From Methanoculleus sp. UBA77 (GTDB lineage: Archaea; Halobacteriota; Methanomicrobia; Methanomicrobiales; Methanoculleaceae): a stretch of 19,531 nt of DNA. The notes beneath the pieces were generated by a model, which was not told the DNA's origin, did no database searches, and saw nothing but the letters and a program-made list of their open reading frames with translations. This document shows positions 6,635 to 14,484 of the stretch, piece after piece (position 1 is the first letter of the stretch; every line of letters starts with the position of its first letter). Both the position numbers and the translations under genes were made by a program. The stretch spans positions 1 through 19,531 of the forward strand of contig DALN01000063.1 in the NCBI GenBank assembly GCA_002499455.1. The letters run 5' to 3'.

Positions 6635-8704
6635 ATGACAGAAACAAATGGAAAGTTACGTTACGTTCCCACGACCTGTCCTTACTGCGGAGTAGGGTGC
6701 GGCCTTAACCTCGTGGTAAACGACGGTAAACTCGTCGGGGTTGAACCCAACAAGAGGACCCCGATTAACGAAGGAAAACTCTGCCCCAAGGGCGTCACCT
6801 GCTGGGAGTTCGTGCAGAGCCCCGACCGCCTGACGAAGCCCCTCATCAAGAAGAACGGCAAGTTCGAGGAAGCGTCCTGGGACGAGGCGTATGACCTCAT
6901 CGCCTCGAAGTTCAAGGAGACCTACGAGAAGTACGGTCCGAAGTCCCTCGGCTTCCAGGTCTCGTGCCGGACCCCGAACGAAGAGTGCTACATCATGCAG
7001 AAGCTCGCGCGCGTCGCTTTCAAGACGAACAACATCGACAACTGTGCGCGTATCTGCCACGGACCGTCCGTCGCGGGTCTCTCGCTCTCGTTCGGCTCCG
7101 GTGCCGCCACGAACCCCTTCGAGGACGTCCTGAACGCCGACGTCATCTTCATGATCGGCGCGAACACGATTGAGGCGCACCCGCTCGCCGGCCGCCGGAT
7201 CGTCCAGGCCAAGAAGGCAGGCAAGAAGATCATCGTCTGCGACCCGCGCTACACCCCCACGGCGCGCCTCGCCGACGAGTACGTCCGCTACAACCCCTCG
7301 ACCAACATCGCCCTGATCAACTCGATCATGTACTGGATCATCCAGGAGAACCTCCACGACAAGGAGTTCATCGAGAAGCGGACGACCGGGTTTGAGGACC
7401 TGAAGAAGACCGTCGAGAAGTATGCCGAGGTCGAGTCGATCACCGGCGTTCCGACCGAGCGGGTCAAGGAGATCGCGCGGATCTACGCGACTGCCAAGAA
7501 CGCGGTGATCATCTACTGCCTCGGTATCACGGAACTCACCACGGGTACGGACAACGTCCGGTCTCTCGGCAACCTCGCGATGCTGACCGGCAACGTCGGC
7601 AGGCCGGGTGTCGGTGTCAACCCGCTCCGTGGCCAGAACAACGTCCAGGGTGCCTGCGACATGGGTGCGTACCCGAACGTCTTCTCCGGCTACCAGAAGT
7701 GCGAGGACGACGCCACCCGGAAGCGCATGGAGGAACTCTGGGGTGTCACCGGACTTGCAAAAGAGTACGGCGCGACCTTAGTAGAGCAGATCAAACAGTG
7801 CGGCGACCCGATCAAGGCGATGTATATCTTTGCGCTGAACCCGGTCGTCTCCTACCCCGACTCGAACCTCGTCATGAAGTCGCTTGAGAAACTCGACTTC
7901 CTTGTCGTGCAGGACATCTTCATGACCGAGACGGCGCAGTATGCCGACGTCATTCTCCCCGGCGCCTCTTTCGCCGAGAAGGACGGGACGTTCACCAGCG
8001 GCGAGCGGCGTGTCAACCGTATCAGGAAGGCCGTCGATACCCCCGGAGATGCCAAGGAAGACTGGCAGATCTTCGTCGACCTCGCCCACAAGCTCGGCCT
8101 CAACGGCTTTGACTTCAACTCTCCCGAGGATATCTGGAACGACATGCGCCGGGTCACCCCGTCGATGGCTGGCATCTCCTACGAGAGGATGGAGAAGCCC
8201 GAGTCCGTCCACTGGCCCTGCCCGACCCTGGAGCACCCGGGAACCCCGATCCTGCACCGCGAGAAGTTCTCGTCCGCCGACGGCCTCGGCCACTTCTTCG
8301 GCATCGAGCACCGGCCGCCCGCGGAGGTCGCCGACGCCGAGTATCCGTTCACCCTGATGACCGGACGGTTGATCTTCCACTACCACACCCGGACCCAGAC
8401 CGGCCGGGCGAAGATCCTCCACCAGGAGGTGCCGGAAGCCTACGTGCAGATCAACAAGGAGGATGCGGCACGGCTGAAGATCCAGCACGGAGAGAAGATC
8501 CGGCTCCGGGGCAGGCGCGGTCAGGCAGAGGCTCTTGCCAGGGTGACCGATGAGGTCGCGCCCGGGGTGCTGATGATGACGATGCACTTCGGTGGCGTAG
8601 GGTCCGTGAACCAGTTGACGAACACCGCTCTCGACCCGCTCTCCAAGATGCCGGAGTTGAAGCACAGTGCGGTTGCCGTTGAGAAGATCACGGGGGTGCA
8701 GTAA
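6635..8704 (+). CDS. fdhA: Formate dehydrogenase catalytic (alpha) subunit, F420-type
   Basis: The protein has 689 residues, the normal length for methanogen FdhA, and starts 8 bases after a gggag ribosome binding site. It is the pterin-dependent catalytic subunit, which oxidises formate to CO2 and passes electrons through its iron-sulfur cluster to FdhB. The N-terminal [4Fe-4S] ligands are Cys15, Cys18, Cys22 and Cys50 (TTCPYCGVGCG and KLCPKG). NCARICHGPS places Cys141 and His142 at the active site, with Cys where some homologues have selenocysteine. GRPGVGVNPLRGQNNVQGACDMG and AEKDGTFTSGERRVNR are hallmarks of the family. The molybdopterin-dinucleotide domain occupies about residues 555-680 (LMTGRLIFHYHTRTQTGRA). 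There is no twin-arginine signal, so the enzyme is cytoplasmic. fdhB starts directly after the stop codon. Confidence 0.97.
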   Translation: MTETNGKLRYVPTTCPYCGVGCGLNLVVNDGKLVGVEPNKRTPINEGKLCPKGVTCWEFVQSPDRLTKPLIKKNGKFEEASWDEAYDLIASKFKETYEKYGPKSLGFQVSCRTPNEECYIMQKLARVAFKTNNIDNCARICHGPSVAGLSLSFGSGAATNPFEDVLNADVIFMIGANTIEAHPLAGRRIVQAKKAGKKIIVCDPRYTPTARLADEYVRYNPSTNIALINSIMYWIIQENLHDKEFIEKRTTGFEDLKKTVEKYAEVESITGVPTERVKEIARIYATAKNAVIIYCLGITELTTGTDNVRSLGNLAMLTGNVGRPGVGVNPLRGQNNVQGACDMGAYPNVFSGYQKCEDDATRKRMEELWGVTGLAKEYGATLVEQIKQCGDPIKAMYIFALNPVVSYPDSNLVMKSLEKLDFLVVQDIFMTETAQYADVILPGASFAEKDGTFTSGERRVNRIRKAVDTPGDAKEDWQIFVDLAHKLGLNGFDFNSPEDIWNDMRRVTPSMAGISYERMEKPESVHWPCPTLEHPGTPILHREKFSSADGLGHFFGIEHRPPAEVADAEYPFTLMTGRLIFHYHTRTQTGRAKILHQEVPEAYVQINKEDAARLKIQHGEKIRLRGRRGQAEALARVTDEVAPGVLMMTMHFGGVGSVNQLTNTALDPLSKMPELKHSAVAVEKITGVQ

Positions 8705-9943
8705 ATGGTAGCAAAGGGAGATATGGTATACGCCTGGACGACGAGCCCCGATATCGCGAAGGTCGCGGAGTGCGGCGGCGCGGTGACCGGGCTTCTCAAG
8801 TATGCCCTCGAGAACAAGATGGTCGACGCAGTCCTCGCGGTCAAGAAGGGCGTGGACCTCTACGATGCGGTCCCCACGATCATCACCGACCCCGCCGAGA
8901 TCGGACAGACGGCAGGTTCGCTCCACTGCGGAACGCTCCTGCTCGCGAAGCTGGTCAAGAAGTACCTCGACGGCGCCGAGAACATGCGCCTCGGGGTGAC
9001 GGTGAAGGGCTGCGACGCGATGGGTCTCTACGAACTCGCGAAGCGCAACCAGGTCAACCTGGACAACCTCCTCATGATCGGCGTCAACTGCGGCGGTTCG
9101 GTCAGCCCCGTGGCTGCCCGGAGGATGATCGCCCAGAAGTTCGGGGTTGACCCGAACGACGTCGTCAAGGAAGAGATCGACAAGGGCCAGTTCATCATCG
9201 TCACGAAGGACGGCCAGCACAAGGGCATCTCGATGGACGAGCTCGAGGAAGAAGGCTTCGGCCGCCGCTCGAACTGCCGCCGCTGCAAGATGAAGGTCCC
9301 CCGCCAGGCAGACCTCGCCTGCGGTAACTGGGGTGTCATCGGTGACAAGGCCGGCAAGGCCACGTTCGTTGAGGTCTGCTCCGAGAAGGGCGCGAACCTC
9401 CTCGATGCCGCCGTGAAGGCCGGAGCGATCGCCTCCGAGCCCGCGAACCCGAAGGGGATCGAGATCCGCGGCAAGGTCGAGAACGCGATGCTGAAGCTCG
9501 GCGACAAGTGGCGGGCCCGCTACTTCGAGGCCCTCGGCGAGGGCAAGGAGCGCCTCCAGACGATGATGGAGGACTCGAGCCGGTGCACCAAGTGCTACGC
9601 CTGCATCGAGAACTGCCCGATCTGCTACTGCGTCGAGTGCAGCACGAAGAAGCCCTACCTGGTCCCGCCGGGTGTGCTCCCCGTGCCGTTCATGTTCCAC
9701 CTGATCCGCTACGCCCACGTGGCGGACTCCTGTGTCAACTGCGGCCAGTGCGAGGAGACCTGCCCGATGGAGATCGCGAACTCGCTCTACATGCACGCCC
9801 TGCAGGTGGACATGGAGCGGATGTTCGGCCACACCCCGGGTGTGAACATGGATCTCCCGGTGCTCGCGCTCGTTGAGGAGAAGGCTGAGCGCCAGCGCCT
9901 CTTCGACACCGGAAGCGACCAGATCTACGACGTGTTCAAGTAA
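8705..9943 (+). CDS. fdhB: Formate dehydrogenase beta subunit (F420-reducing)
   Basis: The protein has 412 residues; its ATG follows the fdhA stop with no gap, and a ggggg-rich site in the end of fdhA can serve as ribosome binding site. FdhB takes electrons from FdhA and reduces coenzyme F420 at a flavin, supplying hydride carriers to methanogenesis. The FrhB/FdhB flavin and F420 domains fill residues 5 to about 265 (GGAVTGLLKYALE, KGCDAMGLYEL, GVNCGGSVSP). Cys191, Cys194 and Cys206 (NCRRCKMKVPRQADLACGNWG) form the conserved cluster motif. Two ferredoxin-type clusters follow: Cys294/297/300/304 and Cys343/346/349/353. Extra Cys307, 309 and 312 lie between them. In several methanogens FdhAB also joins the heterodisulfide reductase complex; that cannot be judged here. 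Confidence 0.97.
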   Translation: MVAKGDMVYAWTTSPDIAKVAECGGAVTGLLKYALENKMVDAVLAVKKGVDLYDAVPTIITDPAEIGQTAGSLHCGTLLLAKLVKKYLDGAENMRLGVTVKGCDAMGLYELAKRNQVNLDNLLMIGVNCGGSVSPVAARRMIAQKFGVDPNDVVKEEIDKGQFIIVTKDGQHKGISMDELEEEGFGRRSNCRRCKMKVPRQADLACGNWGVIGDKAGKATFVEVCSEKGANLLDAAVKAGAIASEPANPKGIEIRGKVENAMLKLGDKWRARYFEALGEGKERLQTMMEDSSRCTKCYACIENCPICYCVECSTKKPYLVPPGVLPVPFMFHLIRYAHVADSCVNCGQCEETCPMEIANSLYMHALQVDMERMFGHTPGVNMDLPVLALVEEKAERQRLFDTGSDQIYDVFK

Positions 9944-9950
9944 CGACGCG

Positions 9951-9965
9951 TGCCCCTTTGGGGCA
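9951..9965 (+). terminator. Hairpin directly after fdhB
   Basis: The sequence tgcccctttggggca is a perfect 6-base stem with a 3-base loop, starting 8 bases after the fdhB stop. No T run follows it. It may therefore protect the 3' end or form part of the structured region downstream rather than act as a classical terminator. Confidence 0.4.
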
Positions 9966-10230
9966 GGCGGAGTCTGAACGTGTTACCCCCGGCCGGAGCG
10001 GACCCGGCCGGGCCGGTAATGACTGCTAGAAAACACCTTGAGCTCCAACACAACCCTGATGTGCCCGTGCCGGGGCACAGAAGGGTCGGGCGACGCCCGG
10101 AGCTGCGGGAGGGGCCACCTGATAACCTCCCTCCCCTCCGCCGGGTGGCCTGTAAAAACCTCTTCTGCAACGTGTTTTGCCCGTCAAGCCGGAAGATTGA
10201 ACGTCCGCAGCCTCGTATCGAGAGATAAGA
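9966..10230 (+). other. GC-rich structured intergenic region, possible non-coding RNA
   Basis: No convincing gene lies between fdhB and the VOC gene, but the + strand can form many stems. 9988-9995 pairs with 10005-10012 (8 bases, 9-base loop). 10060-10066 pairs with 10073-10079 (7 bases). 10087-10091 pairs with 10095-10099. 10108-10114 pairs with 10133-10139, and 10113-10119 with 10144-10150. The last two stems overlap by two bases and interleave, so they would form a pseudoknot or exclude each other as in a switch. The sequence aacgtgtt occurs at both ends (9977 and 10169). I recognise no known RNA family. It could be a long 3' untranslated region of fdhAB, a leader of the next gene, or an independent RNA. 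Confidence 0.4.
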
Positions 10231-10692
10231 ATGAAGTTTGTCTGTCCGTTGATTGTTGTTCGCGATATTGAGGTCTCAAGAGCATTCTATGAAACGGTGC
10301 TCGGCCAGAAGGTTCTCCATGACCTCGGAGAGAACGTATCCTTCGAGGGCGGTTTTGCAATCCATCTCCGGCCGCATTTTGCGTGCCTCATCGATGCCAA
10401 CGAGGATGAGATAGTATCCGGACCAAAGAACGCCGAACTCTACTTCGAGGAGGATGATCTCGACGCCTTTCTCAAACGGCTCGCGACGCTCGATATCAAC
10501 TACGTCCACGAACTCCGGGAGCAGCCCTGGGGTCAGCGGGTCGTCAGGTTCTATGACCCGGACCTGCACATCATCGAGGTCGGCGAGCCCATGGAGAGCG
10601 TGGTAATGAGGTTCCTTAAGGCCGGGCTCTCGATCGAGGAGACTGCCGGGCGCACCTCAATGCCGGTGGAGTTCGTCAGGCAGCTCGCGTAA
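10231..10692 (+). CDS. VOC (glyoxalase/bleomycin resistance) fold protein with HTH-like tail
   Basis: The protein has 153 residues. Residues 1-118 fit one vicinal-oxygen-chelate module set: PLIVVRDIEVSRAFYETVLGQKV at the start, an inner strand around EGGFAIHL, and VVRFYDPDLHIIEVGEP at the end, where His113 and Glu116 sit at usual metal-ligand positions. VOC proteins range from glyoxalases and dioxygenases to antibiotic-binding proteins, so the activity is open. The last 30 residues (GLSIEETAGRTSMPVEFVRQ and preceding helix) are not part of the VOC fold and resemble a helix-turn-helix. The start follows cgagagataaga, a weak ribosome binding site. The gene stands alone between structured intergenic regions. 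Confidence 0.8.
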   Translation: MKFVCPLIVVRDIEVSRAFYETVLGQKVLHDLGENVSFEGGFAIHLRPHFACLIDANEDEIVSGPKNAELYFEEDDLDAFLKRLATLDINYVHELREQPWGQRVVRFYDPDLHIIEVGEPMESVVMRFLKAGLSIEETAGRTSMPVEFVRQLA

Positions 10693-10734
10693 GACCCGGC
10701 CAATCTCTGGCTGACGGCGACCCGGAGAAACCCC

Positions 10735-10752
10735 GCCCGGAGCATTCCGGGC
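10735..10752 (+). repeat. Short perfect hairpin after the VOC gene
   Basis: gcccgga and tccgggc form a perfect 7-base stem around the loop gcat, 42 bases after the VOC stop. It directly precedes a larger hairpin and may be part of the same termination or 3'-end signal. Confidence 0.5.
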
Positions 10753-10753
10753 T

Positions 10754-10797
10754 GTTTTGCCGGGCGTTCCGCCTTCCGGGCGGAGCTCCGGCAAAAC
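10754..10797 (+). terminator. Large hairpin between the VOC and zinc-ribbon genes
   Basis: gttttgccgg pairs perfectly with ccggcaaaac (10 bases); after a small internal loop, tccgcc pairs with ggcgga around a 5-base tip. Read from either strand, each base arm carries a T4 or A4 run. This suits a transcription stop for the VOC gene, or a dispersed palindromic element. Confidence 0.5.
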
Positions 10798-10855
10798 CTC
10801 CATGGGATAGCCTTATGATGCTGCAGGACGATCTGGCATCTTGTGGTGAACTACC

Positions 10856-10981
10856 ATGAAATGCTATAGTTGCGGTGCAGAGATCAATCCGAAAAAGACG
10901 AGATGTCCCAAATGCGGGGCGAAAGTTGAAGCGGGAAGCGGACAACCGCAGGCAGTCGGAGTTGCAAGGGGGCGAAAGTAA
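10856..10981 (+). CDS. 41-residue zinc-ribbon protein
   Basis: This small gene encodes MKCYSCGAEI followed by NPKKTRCPKCGAKVE and a polar Gly-rich tail ending GRK. Two CxxC knuckles (Cys3/Cys6 and Cys17/Cys20) 10 residues apart make a complete minimal zinc ribbon. A ggtga ribosome binding site at 10845-10849 lies 6 bases before the ATG, matching the archaeal 16S rRNA end, which supports real translation. Stand-alone mini zinc ribbons are common in methanogens and may bind nucleic acid or partner proteins. Nothing in the sequence shows which. The neighbouring genes give no functional hint, and a strong hairpin separates it from the VOC gene. Confidence 0.75.
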   Translation: MKCYSCGAEINPKKTRCPKCGAKVEAGSGQPQAVGVARGRK

Positions 10982-11012
10982 AGACCTCGATTGCCCCCTA
11001 TCCTGACCTCTT

Positions 11013-11645
11013 TTATCCTTCCTGCTCTTTTTGTGCCCGCGGTGCGGTGCGCCACCAGTAATAGACCTCGTAGACCATCAGCGCGAGCAGCACCGCGCAG
11101 GCCCCGAAGAAGAAGCCCATCACGAGATCATGGACGGGCGGGGTGCCGGCGGTATCGAAGGCAGGAGCCCTGAGCGTCGAGAACTCCTCGCCGCTCCCCC
11201 CGGTCATCTTCGGTACGGCCGACGAATCCCAGGAGCCTCCCGGCATGCCCTGGGGCAGCACGAGCGGGAGGAACGTGAGAAGACTCAGGCTAGCGAAGAT
11301 GAGGAGGCCAAAGAGCGTCGCATACTTCTGGAGCACCGACCGGAGATCGCTCACCGGCGGCGCGATGATCAAGACCTGGTTTGCGAGAGCGTAGACCTTG
11401 ACCTCCCGCCCCTTCTCGCTCCAGCGGGTCTCCGTCACCTCAAGGAGCCCGGCGTCGAGGAGGTTCTCGATGTGGTAGGAAGCGGTGGTGATGGGGATCT
11501 TCATCAGCCGGGCGACCTCCGAGGACGTCAGCGGCCCTCCGCCGAAGGCCTGGATGACCGCGTTCGCCGTCTGGCTCGCCATTGCCCGGGCGATCTTCTG
11601 TGCCCGCTCATCACCCGGCTGGATTACTACGACATCGTCAGCCAT
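11013..11645 (-). CDS. Membrane-anchored winged-helix transcription regulator
   Basis: The protein has 210 residues starting MADDVVVIQP. The frame is open further upstream, but that part lies within alaS; this ATG overlaps the alaS stop by 8 bases, so translation is probably coupled. Residues of about 15-95 form an ArsR-like winged helix (GGGPLTSSEVARLMKIPITTAS, then HIENLLDAGLLEV and a wing with REVKVYAL). Two hydrophobic segments follow at about 109-130 and 172-198, separated by some 40 polar, Gly- and Pro-rich residues probably outside the cell. The short charged tail would then be cytoplasmic. Such membrane-tethered one-component regulators are frequent in archaea; the signal and target genes are unknown. 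A link to alaS beyond co-transcription is not evident. Confidence 0.85.
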   Translation of the reverse strand: MADDVVVIQPGDERAQKIARAMASQTANAVIQAFGGGPLTSSEVARLMKIPITTASYHIENLLDAGLLEVTETRWSEKGREVKVYALANQVLIIAPPVSDLRSVLQKYATLFGLLIFASLSLLTFLPLVLPQGMPGGSWDSSAVPKMTGGSGEEFSTLRAPAFDTAGTPPVHDLVMGFFFGACAVLLALMVYEVYYWWRTAPRAQKEQEG

Positions 11646-14382
11646 GGAGTGCTTCAAGTATCTTGCTCTTCCCGAGCTCGAGCGCCTGGCCGAGCCGGGA
11701 TGCGTCCGCTCCCGCGCCCTGCGCAAGGGTCGGCTTGCCGCCGCCCTTCCCGCCGAGGAGATCGCAGACCTCGCGGACGATATCGGCAGCGTTCACCGCC
11801 GGGTTGCCCGACGTCGCCACCACCCTCACGTTCCCGTCACCTGATGCGAGGAGCGCCACGCCGCCTGCGTCCGCGACGGAGGTCGCCAGCGCGACGAGTT
11901 CCTTCTGGGCCGCATCCACCTGCCTGACGACGACCCGGACCCCGTCGACCATCTCGCCGTTGAGGTTCTGCATCTCGAGCTCCACCACCTTCTTCTGGAG
12001 GCGCTCGATCTCTTTCTTCTGGTCTTTCCACTCGCCGAAGAACCGTGCCACTGCCGCCGGCAGGTTGTCGGGCTGGACGCTCACGACGTCGGCCGACGTC
12101 CGCAGGAGGTCTTCCATGCCCTGCATCGCCCGCACGGCGGCGACGCCGGCCGCAAAGACCAGCCGCTCAACGCCGTCCTGGATATGCTCGATGCCGAGGA
12201 TCTTGATCGGCCCGATCTCGCCGGTCGACCGGACGTGCGTTCCCGCGCATGCCTGGACGTCGCTTCCGACCTGGACCGTCCGGATCTCCCGGCCCGGCGG
12301 GACACCCCCCTGGTAGAGGCCGAACCCGTACTTCTGCTCGGCCTTCGTCCGCTCCTCGACCTTGATGCAGACCGGGGAGTTGGCCATGACCAGCCTGTTC
12401 GCCTCGATCTCGATCCGCTTGAGTTCTTCGGGCGTGATGTGCTTGTAATGGCGGATGTCCAGGCGGGACGTCTCGCTCCCCTTCTGGGCGCCGGCCTGGT
12501 GGACGTGGGCGCCGAGCACCTTTGTCGCGGCGTGCAGGAGGACGTGGGTCGCCGTGTGATGGCGCATCAGCGAGAGCCGGCGCTCCTCGTCCACCATGCC
12601 CTTCACCCGGTCGCCGCGCTTCAGGGGGCCTCCGGTGACCCGGTGGAGGATCACCTCGCCGATCTTCGTCGCCTCCTCAACCCGCACCATGTGGTCGGCC
12701 GCCACCAGGGTCCCGGTATCGGACGGCTGACCGCCTCCCTCGGGGTAGAAAAGCGTCTGATCCAGGACTACCATCCCGTCGAAGTAGTCGAGGACCATCG
12801 CCTCGAACTCGATCTCGCACGGCAGTTCGTAGTAGAGCTTCTTCGTCGGCGGCAGGGTCTTTGCCCGCTCGCGGTAGGGAGCGAGCGGGTCCTGCCCCTC
12901 CGCCTCTTTCTGCGCCTCGGAGTGGATGTCGGCGATCAACGAGTAGAAGTTGTCGGGGATCTCCACCACGGCGCCCTCGGCGGCGGCGACATCCTTGATC
13001 ATCTCGGGCGGGATGCCGTGCGAGTCGTAGAGGGTGATGACCTCCTCGAGCGGGACGCGGCTGCTCTTTGCCTTGTAATTCCGGGCGATCTTCTGGACGA
13101 TCCGGGTCCCGCGTTCGAGCGTGCTCGCGTAGCGAACCTTCTCGTTCTCCACGATCTCCCTGACCACGTCCACGTCCTGCTCGAAGTTCGCGACTCCCAC
13201 GGACTGCATCTGGGCTTCCACGAGGTCGGCGAGATCCTCGTCCATCGAGAGGTCGTTCATCATCCGGAGGGTCCGGCGCAGCACGAGCCGGGCGAGGTAG
13301 CCTTCGCGGACGTTCGAGGGGACGATGCAGTCGCCGAGCATATAGGCGAGGCACCGGGTGTGGTCCGCGATCGCGTAGACCTTCTCGATCGGGACGACGA
13401 TCCGCTCAAGCCGGTCCACCGGGACGTCGATGGTCTCGGCGACCTTCCTCCGCAGGTTGTAGAGGTTCGTCCCGGAGATATCCATCACGCCGGCGCACCG
13501 GGCGCTGAGGCCCATGATCTTCGTGAACTCCGGATTGTCGAGGAGGTTCTCGAGGTGGGCCGAGTGCATCAGCCGGCTCACCATCTCCGGGAAGACCGCG
13601 TCGTAGATCGTCGGGGAACCTTTTGAAGCCCAGACAAACCGCTCAAGACCGTAACCCGTATCGACGATGTTCAGCCGCATCGGATAGTAAGGTACCCCGT
13701 TGACGTCGACGGGCGGCTTGTCGGTCTTCTGCCGGCCGAGGTTCATGAAGACCAGCGTCGCGACCTCCAGGCCGCCGATGAGCACCTCGACGGAGGCTCC
13801 GGCGTTCCCGCCGCCGTACCAGGGATGCTCCTTGTAGGTGACCCGCGAGAGGTCGCCCCCGATCGACGCGATGAACTCGTCGCAGAGGGAGACCGTCTCG
13901 TTCTTCCAGTAGATCTGCTCTTCGGGGGTGTTGAAGGCGTGGTGCGCCATCATCTCAAAGAGCGTCAGGTGGCGCCCGGACCTGCCGACCGAGTCGAGGT
14001 CGTTTAACCGGATGCAGGGCTGGGAGATGGTCAGCGGGTTTGCCGGCGGGGGGACGACCCCGCTCGTGACGAAAGGCTGGAAGTCGGCGATAGATGCAAT
14101 TGTAAGATAGATATCGTCTCTCCACCGGGCGGCTACGGGGTATCGTTCAAGGCGTGTATGACCGTGCCGCTCAAAGAACGAGAGGAATGCCTCCCGCATC
14201 TCATCGACGGTATGTGGCTTGAAGACCGGGTTGCCGATGAAGTTATACGTCACACACGGAGCGTCGCCGCAGAGTTCCTGTTCGGGGTCACGGGTCCAGA
14301 AAGCCGCCCCGCAACTCTTGCAGACTTTCCGCTCAAACCCCTGGGTTCTGAAATAGTCGAGCGTATATTCTTCCTCGAGCAT
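11638..14382 (-). CDS. alaS: Alanyl-tRNA synthetase, archaeal type
   Basis: The protein has 914 residues, a normal archaeal length. It charges tRNA-Ala and clears mischarged Ser or Gly. The N-terminal extension has Cys21, Cys24, Cys38 and Cys43, typical of the archaeal form. The catalytic domain includes FFERHGHTRLERYPV, LTIASIADFQPFVTSG and FEMMAHHAFNT. The editing domain starts at LFYPEGGGQPSDTG; its zinc site is given by HHTATHVLLHAA (His near 608 and 612) and CAGTHVRSTGEIG (Cys and His near 709-713). A coiled segment (DQKKEIERLQKKVVELEMQN) and a C-Ala-like end (GGKGGGKPTLAQGAG) follow. A gtgat ribosome binding site sits 5 bases before the ATG, and actatat about 40 bases upstream is a likely TATA box. 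A membrane-bound regulator gene overlaps the 3' end. Confidence 0.97.
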   Translation of the reverse strand: MLEEEYTLDYFRTQGFERKVCKSCGAAFWTRDPEQELCGDAPCVTYNFIGNPVFKPHTVDEMREAFLSFFERHGHTRLERYPVAARWRDDIYLTIASIADFQPFVTSGVVPPPANPLTISQPCIRLNDLDSVGRSGRHLTLFEMMAHHAFNTPEEQIYWKNETVSLCDEFIASIGGDLSRVTYKEHPWYGGGNAGASVEVLIGGLEVATLVFMNLGRQKTDKPPVDVNGVPYYPMRLNIVDTGYGLERFVWASKGSPTIYDAVFPEMVSRLMHSAHLENLLDNPEFTKIMGLSARCAGVMDISGTNLYNLRRKVAETIDVPVDRLERIVVPIEKVYAIADHTRCLAYMLGDCIVPSNVREGYLARLVLRRTLRMMNDLSMDEDLADLVEAQMQSVGVANFEQDVDVVREIVENEKVRYASTLERGTRIVQKIARNYKAKSSRVPLEEVITLYDSHGIPPEMIKDVAAAEGAVVEIPDNFYSLIADIHSEAQKEAEGQDPLAPYRERAKTLPPTKKLYYELPCEIEFEAMVLDYFDGMVVLDQTLFYPEGGGQPSDTGTLVAADHMVRVEEATKIGEVILHRVTGGPLKRGDRVKGMVDEERRLSLMRHHTATHVLLHAATKVLGAHVHQAGAQKGSETSRLDIRHYKHITPEELKRIEIEANRLVMANSPVCIKVEERTKAEQKYGFGLYQGGVPPGREIRTVQVGSDVQACAGTHVRSTGEIGPIKILGIEHIQDGVERLVFAAGVAAVRAMQGMEDLLRTSADVVSVQPDNLPAAVARFFGEWKDQKKEIERLQKKVVELEMQNLNGEMVDGVRVVVRQVDAAQKELVALATSVADAGGVALLASGDGNVRVVATSGNPAVNAADIVREVCDLLGGKGGGKPTLAQGAGADASRLGQALELGKSKILEALHG

Positions 14383-14484
14383 TGAAAATCACGCAGCATA
14401 ATTCTGTATGATTGGGAGCGATATAGTTGTTTGTGCGAATTGTTTACGCTTTCCAGGTCGTCCTGGTACCAGAGATCGTAGGAT

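Noticed and set aside
6635..8704. Selenocysteine in FdhA
   Set aside because: The active-site position is an ordinary Cys codon (Cys141), and there is no in-frame TGA in the gene.
7778..9832. 684-residue open frame on the minus strand
   Set aside because: It lies wholly antisense to fdhA and fdhB, which carry full family motifs. Long antisense frames arise from the GC-rich third codon positions, and its translation is low-complexity and rich in Leu, Val, Asp and Arg.
9950..10271. Short open frames after fdhB (about 77-92 residues)
   Set aside because: They overlap strong stems and the start of the VOC gene, have Pro/Arg-rich translations and lack ribosome binding sites.
12184..13626. 480-residue open frame on the plus strand
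   Set aside because: It is antisense to alaS, whose motifs are intact. The composition is skewed and no domain is recognisable.
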